Source: Rhodeus uyekii (lineage: Eukaryota; Chordata; Actinopteri; Cypriniformes; Acheilognathidae). Taken from it: 64,000 nt of DNA. The stretch spans positions 231,759 to 295,758 of the forward strand of contig JAWRVZ010000178.1 in the NCBI GenBank assembly GCA_037043235.1. The letters are read 5' to 3'. The position numbers and the translations under genes are program-made. The notes beneath the pieces are model-generated. The model ran no database searches and was not told the origin of the DNA. It worked only from the letters and a program-made list of their open reading frames with translations. Below, piece by piece: positions 59,001 to 64,000 of this stretch; position 1 is the stretch's first letter, and every line of letters starts with the position of its first letter.

Positions 59001-60698
59001 ATTTCTATCCCCGACCCCCCAAAAATTTGGTATATTTCTCGACGCACAAGTACGCACAAACCCAATCTGTGCGTGATTTGTGAGCGATTCGTGTGTGATC
59101 GGCTGTGTGACTGGCCCTTAAGAAAATATGAGTGTTTGTTATATGAGTAAAGATCTGGATTTCAATTCATGTAGTATTTTTGACTATGACTAAACTGTGG
59201 TATCACATAATTGGTTGTCTAATTTTTTTTGAAGATTCTAAGTATAAGGCTAGTTCTAAAAGTGGATTTTCTGGCATGCAAGCTTAAGGATTTTTGCTCT
59301 TTAAATTACAGGTACTTAGAGGACATTATTTGTAACCTAACTGCCAGGTATAATCAACTTCAAAAGAGATCTGTTGGCACTTTTTCATTTCCCGGCCTGC
59401 CCAGCAGCATGGAGCCTGGCATTGAGTCGGGAGATAACCTCTTCAGAGACACCTACGACCACCAGGACTTTTACAGCAGCCTGCATTACCACACCTACTT
59501 TGGCGGACACCCAGACGATGATGTGGGCTTTGGTGAAACCCTGAAGAACCCCCAGGAAGACACCAGCCATGAGTTTGACAGTCGCTATGACTACATTGTG
59601 TGTGAGGAAGGAGAGGATGTTGCCTGTTTTCCTGCTCCTGATGAGTTCAACCCTTGTGAGGACATCATGGGTTTCAGCTTTCTGAGAGTATCTGTGTGGT
59701 TTGTCAGTTTGCTTGCTGTGTTGGGCAATCTATTTGTACTGTTGGTGCTGCTCACCAGCCACTACAAACTTTCTGTCTCAAGGTTTTTAATGTGCCACCT
59801 GGCCTTTGCTGACCTTTGCATGGGCGTTTACCTGCTGCTCATTGCTTCTGTGGACCTCCACACACGTTCTGAATACTATAATCATGCTATTGATTGGCAG
59901 ACAGGTCCGGGATGTAACCTAGCTGGGTTCTTCTCTGTCTTTGCTAGTGAACTGTCAGTCTACACACTGACCACTATTACCCTAGAACGCTGGTATGCCA
60001 TCACCTACGCAATGCGGCTGGACCGTAAGTTGCGTCTATCCCATGCCTTAGTCATTATGCTAGTGGGCTGGATCTTTTGCCTCCTAATAGCTCTTATGCC
60101 CCTCATTGGGGTCAGCAGCTACCAGAAGGTCAGCATTTGTCTGCCCATGGACACCCACACCCTTGTGGGCCAGGTTTATATCCTATGTGTACTTGTTCTT
60201 AACATCCTGGCTTTTGTAGCCATTTGTGCATGTTACATTAAGATCTATTGTGCTGTTCACAACCCCAGGCATCAGTCTGCCAACAAAGACACCAACATTG
60301 CCAAGCGTATGGCCGTACTTATCTTTACCGACTTCCTCTGCATGGCACCCATATCGCTGTATGCTATGACAGCTGCATTGGACCACCCGCTCATCACTGT
60401 GTCAAACTCTAAGATCCTCCTGGTGCTGTTTTATCCTCTGAATTCCTGTGCTAACCCTTTCCTCTATGCCATCTTCACCAAGGCCTTCCAAGGAGATGTC
60501 TTTATACTGCTCAGTAAAGTGGGTCTCTGTCAACGTCGGGCTCAGCTGTTCCGAGGTCAGACAGTATCTTCGAAGGCAAGCAGCAGAGGAGTCACCAGAC
60601 GTGAGAGGGAGCAAACGAGAGCAAAGGAGACCCCTATTTCCCTTCTAGAATATCCAGCCACCCAACGGCAGGAGGACAGTGATGGGCAGGACACTTGA
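34829..60698 (+). CDS. tshr: TSHR, thyrotropin (TSH) receptor, complete, 10 exons
   Basis: Ten exons (34829-35010, 50060-50131, 50956-51030, 52833-52907, 53454-53528, 53614-53691, 54019-54087, 55267-55344, 57009-57197, 59312-60698) join into 759 codons plus stop; human TSHR is 764. Exons 2-9 all begin and end in the same split phase, the hallmark of the glycoprotein-hormone receptor genes. The product is a plasma-membrane class A GPCR: a signal peptide, CPQGCEC cysteine cluster, seven LRRs, a hinge, and seven helices from about residue 420. TSHR rather than FSHR/LHCGR is supported by the long hinge with GFGETLKNPQED, the YDYIVCEEGED segment corresponding to the sulphated-tyrosine site, and the CEP128 neighbour. 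ERW replaces DRY, as in this subfamily. The family couples TSH binding mainly to Gs/cAMP in thyroid. The ATG at 34847 (A at -3, G at +4) is a better start context than the one at 34829 and would give 753 residues. Confidence 0.96.
35011..36184. other. TSHR intron 1, first part
   Basis: Contains a TTA trinucleotide microsatellite at about 35335-35356. Otherwise nothing recognised. Confidence 0.6.
36185..36500. repeat. Diverged cyprinid dispersed repeat
   Basis: AAAATGAAAATTCTGTCCCT and CCGTAAGACTCCTGTTCATC with CAGAACAGAAATTAAGATGT are a degraded copy of the common carp-family repeat (TGAAAATTCTGTCAT..CCGTAAGACCTTCGTTCATC). No ends are identifiable. Confidence 0.5.
36740..37228. repeat. Satellite-like dispersed repeat, arm 1
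   Basis: Segments such as CATTTCCTACATT, ATCAATTGCTT and TTGGTGCATTTCTC recur internally and, in inverted orientation, at 43350-44280. The repeat is cut by the hAT nest starting at 37229. Confidence 0.55.
37808..38978. mobile_element. hAT element B, inserted in A
   Basis: The ends CAGGGGCGATTCTAGG and inverted CAGGGGCGTCACTAGGCC lie between perfect 8-bp duplications GCCTAATC (37800-37807 and 38979-38986). GGGGGGCTCAGCCCCC near the left end and GGGGCTGAAGCCCCCCT near the right end are a second inverted pair. It contains element C. Confidence 0.93.
37933..38623. mobile_element. hAT element C, inserted in B
   Basis: The ends CAGGGGTGGCCAACCTG and inverted CAGGGCTGCTCTTTTGCG lie between perfect 8-bp duplications CACTATTC (37925-37932 and 38624-38631); 691 bp. 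Its body matches element A (GTAGTGATCGGTTGGAAAAC, CGCTACGATTGGCCAGTTGT), so A and C are the same subfamily in the same orientation. Confidence 0.92.
39222..39663. mobile_element. hAT element D, inserted in A
   Basis: The ends CATAGGTGTCAAACTCTGG and inverted CAGGGGTGTCAAACTCAATT lie between perfect 8-bp duplications CTATAAGC (39214-39221 and 39664-39671); 442 bp. GGCCCGCGGGCC palindromes follow the left end, as in many fish hAT MITEs. Confidence 0.93.
40122..41057. mobile_element. TIR DNA transposon with CCGTATTTTT ends
   Basis: CCGTATTTTTCGCCGCATTA on the left and inverted CCGTATTTTTTTGTGCCATA on the right, flanked by TA (40120-40121, 41058-41059), 936 bp. GGTGCGTCC and GGTGCGTCTTA sit just inside the ends. 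The TA target suggests the Tc1/mariner group. No transposase is visible. Confidence 0.78.
41400..41470. repeat. Fish dispersed repeat fragment (TTTAGCAGACGCTTTTATCC type)
   Basis: CATTTATTCATTTAGCAGAC and GCTTTTATCCAAAGCGATTT form a motif shared with the tails of the SINE copies at 28505 and 41638 and common in teleosts. Confidence 0.6.
41638..41795 (-). mobile_element. tRNA-derived SINE, second copy (minus strand)
   Basis: The minus strand reads GTTGTGAGTTTGATTCCCTG (B-box-like), then GAAAGCAAGAACTGATTGGA, CTTGAATGCAATGTAAGTAG and CCAAATGCATAAATGTAAAT. It is homologous to 28505-28640 and better preserved. Confidence 0.75.
41830..42430. repeat. Dispersed repeat of unknown class, purine-rich
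   Basis: Begins AACAACAATATTTTATTAAA and continues as purine-rich, internally repetitive sequence (GGAGGATCC, GGCAGGAGGATTC, GATGGCAGGA). Long minus-strand frames here are a by-product of the composition. The type is common in fish; I cannot assign a superfamily. Confidence 0.5.
42860..43336 (-). pseudogene. Tc1-like transposase relic, second copy (minus strand)
   Basis: Shares with 15600-16317 the blocks GCATCAGTAGCTCCTGGACA, CATACATAATGTCCCAGAG and GTCAATGGCATCAATGCCTT, which read on the minus strand as the IDAIDW and NLWDIM parts of the DDE domain. It is heavily deleted in the middle. Confidence 0.75.
43514..43709. mobile_element. hAT MITE, near-perfect foldback
   Basis: CAGTGTTTCCCAACCCTGTT and its exact inverse at the right end, continuing CCTGGAGGCACACC, between perfect 8-bp duplications GCCTAGAT (43506-43513 and 43710-43717). 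It is 196 bp. Confidence 0.93.
43905..44181. mobile_element. 277-bp insertion with 9-bp flanking duplication
   Basis: GTTGAAAAT occurs at 43896-43904 and 44182-44190, and the flanking repeat is continuous without the insert. The insert starts GTTGATGTCACGATTTGG and ends CACGCGTTACA. The class is unknown; TGTCACG..CGTTACA ends hint at an LTR-like or TIR element. Confidence 0.55.
45155..45750 (+). pseudogene. hAT (ZBED-like) transposase relic
   Basis: Shifting frames read FVKVLEPRYHIPS, then VTDGLKMAESVAIITDGWT, MAVITDNARNMEVAVREA, HFKCFAH and DVVTQWYSSVEMLKCYIEQQ with ILSIELCKTARQL. These are the catalytic-core and dimerisation landmarks of hAT/ZBED transposases. Stops and frameshifts make it inactive. 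Confidence 0.85.
45911..45997. mobile_element. Pogo-like family P2, right-end fragment (copy C)
   Basis: TATGGGTTATATCGATG, GCTTTTTTGCAACCCCCAAG and GGCCGTCGACATAACCGAAC then TCCACTGTA match the P2 end at 18279 in inverse orientation. Only one end is present. Confidence 0.75.
46385..47012 (+). pseudogene. Tc1-like transposase relic, different subfamily
   Basis: Plus-strand pieces read AVQPTAELNEHLNSPVSIKT, LFSDESPFTFMGVTVWRRAK and a garbled copy of the Asn-Pro catalytic tail (ACCCGAACAGTCACCAGATC). No frame is intact. Confidence 0.7.
47017..47691. mobile_element. TIR element with GGCCCGTCCACACGG ends
   Basis: GGGCCCGTCCACACGGAGAC at the left and inverted GGCCACGTCCACACGATGCC at the right. 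CGTCCACACGGATCCGGCG and GTGTGGACGGCC recur inside. A middle block (about 47275-47470, CCAGCCCAACTACAGC onwards) looks inserted. The superfamily is unclear (hAT or Harbinger). Confidence 0.65.
47700..50059. other. TSHR intron 1, last part, nothing recognised
   Basis: AT-rich, repeat-poor compared with the rest of the intron. No transposon ends, exons or RNA genes are visible. Confidence 0.55.
50060..50131 (+). CDS. tshr: TSHR exon 2 (LRR)
   Basis: It encodes SLYETSLTTVPQEAFANMVN followed by ISRI, a canonical LRR with a possible N-glycosylation NIS. The acceptor is CATTTTTAG and the donor GTAAGT. It is separated from exon 1 by 15 kb of repeat-filled intron. Confidence 0.93.
50956..51030 (+). 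CDS. tshr: TSHR exon 3 (LRR)
   Basis: It encodes YLSVDVSLSRLERHSFYNLR followed by KLTHI. RHSFYNL is almost invariant in TSHR. The acceptor is CTTTCCACAG and the donor GTAAGT. Confidence 0.94.
51165..52075 (-). pseudogene. LINE (L2/CR1/Rex-like) reverse transcriptase relic, minus strand
   Basis: The minus strand reads SSKSTTCVLDLIPTKLQKEM, LLNIINSSLSLGYVPKTF and IIKPLIKK (upstream), then LLVLLDLSAEFDTINHKILL, LQNYVGISGIALAWFKSHLS, FILYMLPLGAIIRKHG and FHCYADDTQLY (downstream). These are the fingers and palm of a non-LTR reverse transcriptase with the YADD catalytic box. A gap and frameshifts separate the parts. It lies antisense in TSHR intron 3. Confidence 0.9.
52098..52150 (+). repeat. tRNA-like SINE head fragment
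   Basis: CTGTAGCTCAATCAGTAGAG contains an A-box-like TAGCTCAATCAGTAGAGCA and is followed by CCTTGAATGCAATGTAATGC, the same body as the SINE at 41638. The B box is deleted. Confidence 0.6.
52833..52907 (+). CDS. tshr: TSHR exon 4 (LRR)
   Basis: It encodes EIRNTRNLAFIHPEALKNLP followed by NLQYL. The EIRNTRNL core is diagnostic of glycoprotein-hormone receptors. A CT-rich tract and TTTTCAG acceptor precede it; the donor is GTAAGC. Confidence 0.94.
53454..53528 (+). CDS. tshr: TSHR exon 5 (LRR)
   Basis: It encodes GLFNTGLTIFPDLTNIQADD followed by SYFLL; the FNTGL-FPDLT pattern matches the family. The acceptor is GTTTGCAG and the donor GTGAGG. Confidence 0.93.
53614..53691 (+). CDS. tshr: TSHR exon 6 (LRR)
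   Basis: It encodes EISDNPYIAEIPSNAFLGIT followed by NDLLSV. The E-I-x-DNPY-IP-NAF pattern is family-typical. The acceptor is TTCCTACAG and the donor GTAAGT. Confidence 0.94.
54019..54087 (+). CDS. tshr: TSHR exon 7 (LRR)
   Basis: It encodes KLYSNGFTEVQHHAFNGTKL followed by NSV, with a likely N-glycosylation NGT conserved in the family. The acceptor is ATTCAACAG and the donor GTAAAG. Confidence 0.94.
55267..55344 (+). CDS. tshr: TSHR exon 8 (LRR)
   Basis: It encodes YLHRNKQLTRLDERMFAGTT followed by SGPMLL. YL-NK-L and SGP-LL match the family. The acceptor is TTTCTTTCCAG and the donor GTGAGT. Confidence 0.94.
55345..57008. other. TSHR intron 8, nothing recognised
   Basis: AT-rich intron. 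A 123-codon frame at 55708-56079 has no family resemblance and no splice or Kozak support. No transposon ends are seen. Confidence 0.55.
57009..57197 (+). CDS. tshr: TSHR exon 9 (last LRR and start of hinge)
   Basis: It encodes DVSESAVSSLPTRGLESLRE, then WTLKKLPP and YPSHCCAFKNLKKKRG. The HCCAFKN hinge cysteine box is essentially invariant in TSHR. The acceptor is TCTAATTAG. The donor is GTTTGT inside a G run; I chose it because it restores the frame into exon 10. A Harbinger transposon starts only 35 bp past the exon end. Confidence 0.92.
57885..58046 (+). pseudogene. Harbinger nuclease, N-terminal fragment
   Basis: A 53-codon frame reads MLLLQNQNAQMVQLHQMLAR, then KRRQQIRAVWTRNWITRRPE and QGFLYARNG. 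The R-x-VW-x-R-x-W-x-x-RR-x-E-x-G pattern is the signature of PIF/Harbinger (HARBI1-like) nucleases just upstream of the catalytic domain. Nothing of the DDE core follows, so the gene is truncated by deletion. Confidence 0.72.
58080..58803 (+). mobile_element. Solo LTR inside the Harbinger element
   Basis: Begins TGTAACAGTTTTACTG and ends GACAAACTGTTGCA, so it has TG..CA ends and an 11-bp imperfect inverted terminus. A 4-bp duplication GCGT flanks it (58076-58079, 58804-58807). TATAAAAGGA at 58181 and ATTAAA near 58714 are placed like an LTR promoter and polyadenylation signal. Length is 724 bp. Class unresolved (Ty3/Gypsy would give 4-6 bp duplications). Confidence 0.8.
59312..60698 (+). CDS. 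tshr: TSHR exon 10 (hinge, seven helices, cytoplasmic tail)
   Basis: It encodes residues 299-759. The hinge carries a CNLT glycosylation site, KRSVG, GFGETLKNPQED and YDYIVCEEGED, then EFNPCEDIMG before helix 1. Helix motifs are GNLFVLLVLL (TM1), LAFADLCMG (TM2), TLERWYAIT (end of TM3), KRMAVLIFTDFLCMAPIS (TM6) and NSCANPFLYAIF (TM7, the NPxxY equivalent). The tail is short and ends DSDGQDT, so the C-terminal PDZ-type ligand of mammalian TSHR is not evident. The acceptor is TTAAATTACAG; the stop TGA is at 60696-60698. Confidence 0.97.
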
Positions 60699-60743
60699 AG
60701 GCAACAACAACTGGAATGTTGACGTTCAACAGAGTTGTAGTTG

Positions 60744-60913
60744 AATAAATTAAAATCCAGCACAGAAAAAAAAATCAGAAAATTCATTACTTGAAAGGTC
60801 TGCATTGAAAAAAATGAATTGATTTTAGGTTGTGTATTTAATATGGAATGTTGAACTGGTGAAAGTCAATGCTTGATCACTGTGCCTTGTTCATCTAACG
60901 CAAGCATAATAAA
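60744..60913 (+). terminator. Candidate TSHR polyadenylation signals
   Basis: AATAAA hexamers occur at 60744-60749 and 60908-60913, 46 and 210 bases after the stop codon. Either could define the 3' end; sequence alone cannot choose. Confidence 0.45.
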
Positions 60914-61930
60914 ATGCTATGTAAAGTCTTTGTAAAACAGTTTGGTTGTAAATAGTTGCATTCAATGCAGTACACTCAAATTTATTTAAGATTAGTTTTG
61001 GATTGATTTAAACCGAAATTTGTGTTTTTAAGGCCCATTGTGTATGGCAGTGGTTCACAACCCTGTTATTGAAGAACCCATACACATTGACATTTTGTAT
61101 TTCTTCCTAAACAAGCACACCTGATTCGGGTTATTAGCGCATTAGTGCCTGAAATGGGTGTATCAGACAAAGAAGACATTCAAAATGTTGTGTGTTGAGG
61201 AAAGAAAACCGGTTTAACACCACACACAAAAGCAATATTATTCCAACTCCCATTTTAACAAGTAATGCATAATTTACACTATGTGTACTGTATAAGCAGC
61301 ACATCATAGATGAAAGTAGACTTTTGTTACTGAGCTTCTTTCTGTTTTGGCACAAATTCCACATACACAGTGACAGACTCACAATGAACACAGTTGCCTG
61401 TCACAGACAAGGCTTAAGCATGTACCAGACTAAAATGCATGTTTGAGCTGTTTTAACTGAAAGTAACTTGCACTGATGTGTCTTAAAATACGTCATTGCC
61501 TTTGTCTCAAAATGCACAGCAGTAGAGTTTTTTTTTTCTTATGCACATTTATACATCTACCTAAATGTATTCATTTCACTTAGGCCTGGCTTAAACCCTG
61601 TGAAACTAGATCCGTTTGTCCAGATTTTTTAAACTGCTCTTTGTTGTTCCATTCTGAGTAGACTGATGATAATTGAAAATATTACTACCCCTCATTATGC
61701 TATTTAGAGTTCACAGTTAAGTTTGTAACATTTTTAATGACTCAACCGCAATAATTTTATAATTTATGGCTGCAAAGAAAACAAAGAAACTACAATATTT
61801 TCAGAATACCGCCTTCTACTGCTGTCACACGGCTGCTTACAGTTTGTACGTGTATGTGATATGAAACAAGCTTTACGGCCGATGTCCCTGAGCTTCATGT
61901 GCTTGTAAAATAAGAACTTGGGTGTAGATT
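60914..61930. other. Downstream of TSHR, little recognised
   Basis: GCAGTGGTTCACAACCCTGT near 61047 resembles the left half of the hAT MITE at 43514 and its context, but no right end or target duplication is present. The remainder has no recognisable feature. Confidence 0.45.
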
Positions 61931-61934
61931 ATTG

Positions 61935-62385
61935 TAACAGAGGGGACTCACAGGCAGGGATCCAATCGCTTGTCTTTAATAAGAATGGTCGTACAGGCAG
62001 ATGGTCAGGACAAACAGAGAGCATACATAAACGGTAATCCAAGCAGGAGTCAGAGAGGCAGGCAGACAGATTCAGGTACGGTAATCCAGGCGAGTAGTCA
62101 AGACAGGCAGATAACATTCACAAGCGTTAATCCAGGCACAGGTCGGGACAGGACGATAACCATGGCTGATCAAGACTTCGCAGTTTGTGTTTGGGTGATG
62201 GAGTCTTTTATTGTCCAGGTGATGGTATACAGCTGGTGTGACAAACAGTCATGATGGTGTCCAGCTGGTGTGTGCAATCAGTCCAGTGTGTGGGTTTCTG
62301 GGAAATGTAGTGTGTAGTGTAGTGTCGGTATATGTGTGAGCTCCCTCTGGTGGCCAGAGAGGGGAGCGCGGAGCTCATATTCATA
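61935..62385. repeat. Dispersed repeat with internal GGTAATCCAGGC subrepeats
   Basis: Phrases ACGGTAATCCAAGCAGGAGT, ACGGTAATCCAGGCGAGTAG and AGCGTTAATCCAGGCACAGG recur about every 50-60 bp, followed by the CAGCTGGTGTG pair near 62230 and 62265. A CCCTCTGGTGGCC motif lies at 62343. Class unknown, but the type is common in cyprinids. Confidence 0.55.
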
Positions 62386-62544
62386 ATAATTATTCAAGCA
62401 TTCATGTGTGATTAGATATTGTTGTTAAGGTTGTAGCATTGTTTCTGAACTGTAATGTTGATGTTGAAATCACAAAACCCTCTTAATTTTTTATTTTAAT
62501 TGCTTCATGTATAATTTAGTTTGGGGTTTATTTATGTACCACTT

Positions 62545-63248
62545 TGTTACACCCCGTCTAGGGAAAAGGGTGCAACATGAAAAACACAAAAAGGTAATAT
62601 TTCGAAAAATGATAAATTTATTGTTTTTAAGGATGGGACATAAGATTCAGGAGCCGACAAGGCCAAAACAACAAACAAAAATTCCTTGTTTCAAAAAACC
62701 TCTTACTTAAACCCTAACCTCAAAGTAAAGAAAAGAAAATACAAATGTACAAACCTAACTCCCTAACCAAAAACAAAGATCAAACAACTACAATAAACAA
62801 AAATGGCGTCGGTCTCCCTACTTTCCCAAATAACAACAATAATAATAATAATAATTAGTATTTACAATATGTACAATCAGGCAACCAAACTTTGAAAAGG
62901 GCAATCCAAAAATCAGGGTCAAACAGGCAAATTGGTCAAATCCAACAAACTCTTCAAACACAAACTAATTCAAACAAAGACTCACAGTTTTCAACACTTA
63001 ACAAATTCAACTCTCTTAACAATAACACAGCTTCCACAACATGCACCAAACAACCTCTCTCCATTCTCCCCAAAATCTCTCTAGAGGAAGTGATGACATG
63101 CTTCTTTTAAAGTGCTGTGCACCAATCGGGACAGAGCATTAATCAGCGTGTAGTAGCCAATCAACATGAGGTTTCTAGATAGAGACAAACACACAGAGAT
63201 ACTAACAGAAAAACAGAAATAATAATACAGAAACATAGGGTCGTAACA
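62545..63248 (-). repeat. Gypsy 3' LTR
   Basis: On the minus strand it starts TGTTACGACCCTATG and ends GGTGTAACA, giving TG..CA ends with a TGTTAC/GTAACA inverted pair; 704 bp. A CTTTAAAAGA TATA-like box lies near 63105. Plus-strand (AAT)n occurs around 62829-62856. Confidence 0.8.
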
Positions 63249-63261
63249 CCCCCACACTTAA
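63249..63261 (-). promoter_or_regulatory. Polypurine tract
   Basis: The minus strand reads TTAAGTGTGGGGG immediately before the LTR TG start, the expected plus-strand priming site of a Gypsy element. Confidence 0.7.
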
Positions 63262-63281
63262 GAATAAACATGGTTACAGGT

Positions 63282-64000
63282 TTACAAATGACATCTGGAC
63301 AAAGAATCTGCAATAACATTGTCAACACCTTTCTTGTACATAATGTTCAAATTAAAACTCTGACAAATGAGCGCCCAACGCATGAGTCTCTGGTTTTTGT
63401 TACACATTTGGTGTAGAAATGTAAGTGGGTTGTGATCAGTGTACACGTCAATGGGTTGCGAACTGGAACCAACATAAACTTCAAAATGTTGTAGAGCTAA
63501 CAAAAGAGCTAGTGCTTCTTTCTCTATGGTACTGTAGTTAACTTGATGACGATTGAACTTCTTAGAATAGAAACATACAGGATGATCGATTCCTTGGTCA
63601 TCTTCTTGCAGCAGGACAGCACCGGCACCCGTACCACTGGCATCCACTTCAAGTTTAAAGGGTCTAGAGAAGTCAGGGGCAGTTAAAACAGGAGCACTGC
63701 ACAACAAATTTTTCAAAGACTCAAAGGCAAGTTCACATTCAGAATTCCAGTCAAAGGTCACAGCTTTTCGTAGGTTATCTGTGAGAGGTTTTACAACATC
63801 AGCAAAATTTTTACAGAAACTTCTGTAGTAACCAGCCATTCCGAGAAATCGTCTAAGTTCTCTCTTAGACTTGGGCACAGGAAACTCAACAATTGTCTGA
63901 ACTTTGGCTTCTAAAGGGCGAACAGTACCATGACCAACCTCCTTGCCTAGATATTTGACAGTAGCATGACAGAATTCACATTTGGCCAAATTAAGGGTAA
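63282..64000 (-). CDS. Gypsy pol fragment: reverse transcriptase C-terminus and RNase H (partial)
   Basis: An open frame enters from the right edge (TLNLAKCEFCHATVKYLGK) and runs about 239 codons to a stop at 63282-63284. Visible landmarks are PVPKSKRELRRFLGMAGYYR (RT thumb), then ALAFESLKNLL-like, KLEVDASGTGAGAVLLQ (RNase H first Asp), HPVCFYSKKFN, YSTIEKEALALLLAL and VYTDHNPLTFLH, ending VIADSLSRCHL. This is a retrotransposon polyprotein, not a host gene. The intact frame suggests relatively recent activity, but no integrase follows. Confidence 0.92.
   Translation of the reverse strand, partial: TLNLAKCEFCHATVKYLGKEVGHGTVRPLEAKVQTIVEFPVPKSKRELRRFLGMAGYYRSFCKNFADVVKPLTDNLRKAVTFDWNSECELAFESLKNLLCSAPVLTAPDFSRPFKLEVDASGTGAGAVLLQEDDQGIDHPVCFYSKKFNRHQVNYSTIEKEALALLLALQHFEVYVGSSSQPIDVYTDHNPLTFLHQMCNKNQRLMRWALICQSFNLNIMYKKGVDNVIADSLSRCHL

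Larger units (their letters stand above)
57233..59118 (+). mobile_element. PIF/Harbinger element copy 2 with a nested solo LTR
   Basis: The ends GGGGCCAGTCACACAGCG and inverted AGGGCCAGTCACACAGCCGA are flanked by TAA (57230-57232 and 59119-59121). The left and right arms closely follow copy 1 (25196-25788). Between them lie a non-repetitive block with a HARBI1-like peptide and, at 58080-58803, an LTR. The element fills most of TSHR intron 9 and starts 35 bp after the exon-9 donor junction. Confidence 0.88.
62545..64000 (-). mobile_element. Ty3/Gypsy retrotransposon, 3' end (minus strand, runs off the window)
   Basis: Minus-strand order is reverse transcriptase C-terminus and RNase H (64000-63282), polypurine tract GTGTGGGGG (63249-63261 region), then an LTR (63248-62545). 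The integrase domain that normally follows RNase H is absent. The rest of the element is right of the window. Confidence 0.88.

Noticed and set aside
1..64000. CRISPR arrays, operons, ribosome binding sites
   Set aside because: The DNA is vertebrate; tandem repeats seen lack repeat-spacer structure.

Overview
The window looks like teleost genomic DNA, most probably from a cyprinid. It is AT-rich, has vertebrate-style split genes with GT-AG introns, and is packed with fish-type transposons: Tc1/mariner, pogo-like, hAT, PIF/Harbinger, DIRS, Gypsy, LINEs, tRNA-derived SINEs and a 5S-rRNA-derived SINE. The species call is an inference from the repeat families and cannot be proved from this sequence alone.

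Two host genes lie head to head. On the minus strand, 15 coding exons (33224 down to 6210) encode the first 802 residues of the centriolar coiled-coil protein CEP128; the 3' exons lie beyond the left edge. On the plus strand, 10 exons (34829 to 60698) give a complete 759-codon thyrotropin receptor, TSHR: a signal peptide and cysteine cluster, seven leucine-rich-repeat exons all in the same splice phase, a hinge exon, and one large exon for the rest of the hinge and the seven-helix domain. The two start codons are about 1.6 kb apart. CEP128 and TSHR are also neighbours in other vertebrates, which supports both calls. They do not share a pathway: CEP128 serves mother-centriole appendages and the cilium, and TSHR is the pituitary TSH receptor.

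Repeat layout, left to right. 1731-4754: a large terminal-inverted-repeat element with many copies of a 16-bp motif, itself hit by a MITE, a Tc1 copy and a hAT MITE. 5623-5790: a tandem repeat of about 58 bp. 9596-14802: pogo-like elements. 15600-16317: Tc1 remnant. 16318-22012: a broken DIRS retroelement carrying a 5S-derived SINE, a pogo-like element and a LINE fragment. 25196-25788: a Harbinger MITE. 27105-28000: LINE/SINE tail and an inverted duplicate. 29016-30699: pogo-like element. 31636-31925: simple repeat and Tc1 fragment. TSHR intron 1 holds a four-element hAT nest (37229-39915, every layer with a perfect 8-bp target-site duplication), further DNA elements, and hAT and Tc1 transposase pseudogenes. 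Intron 3 holds a LINE reverse-transcriptase relic. Intron 9 is almost entirely one Harbinger element with a solo LTR inside it. The right edge holds the 3' half of a minus-strand Gypsy element whose LTR follows directly after RNase H.

All exon boundaries were placed by eye from splice consensus, reading-frame phase and remembered family similarity. No alignment or transcript data were used.
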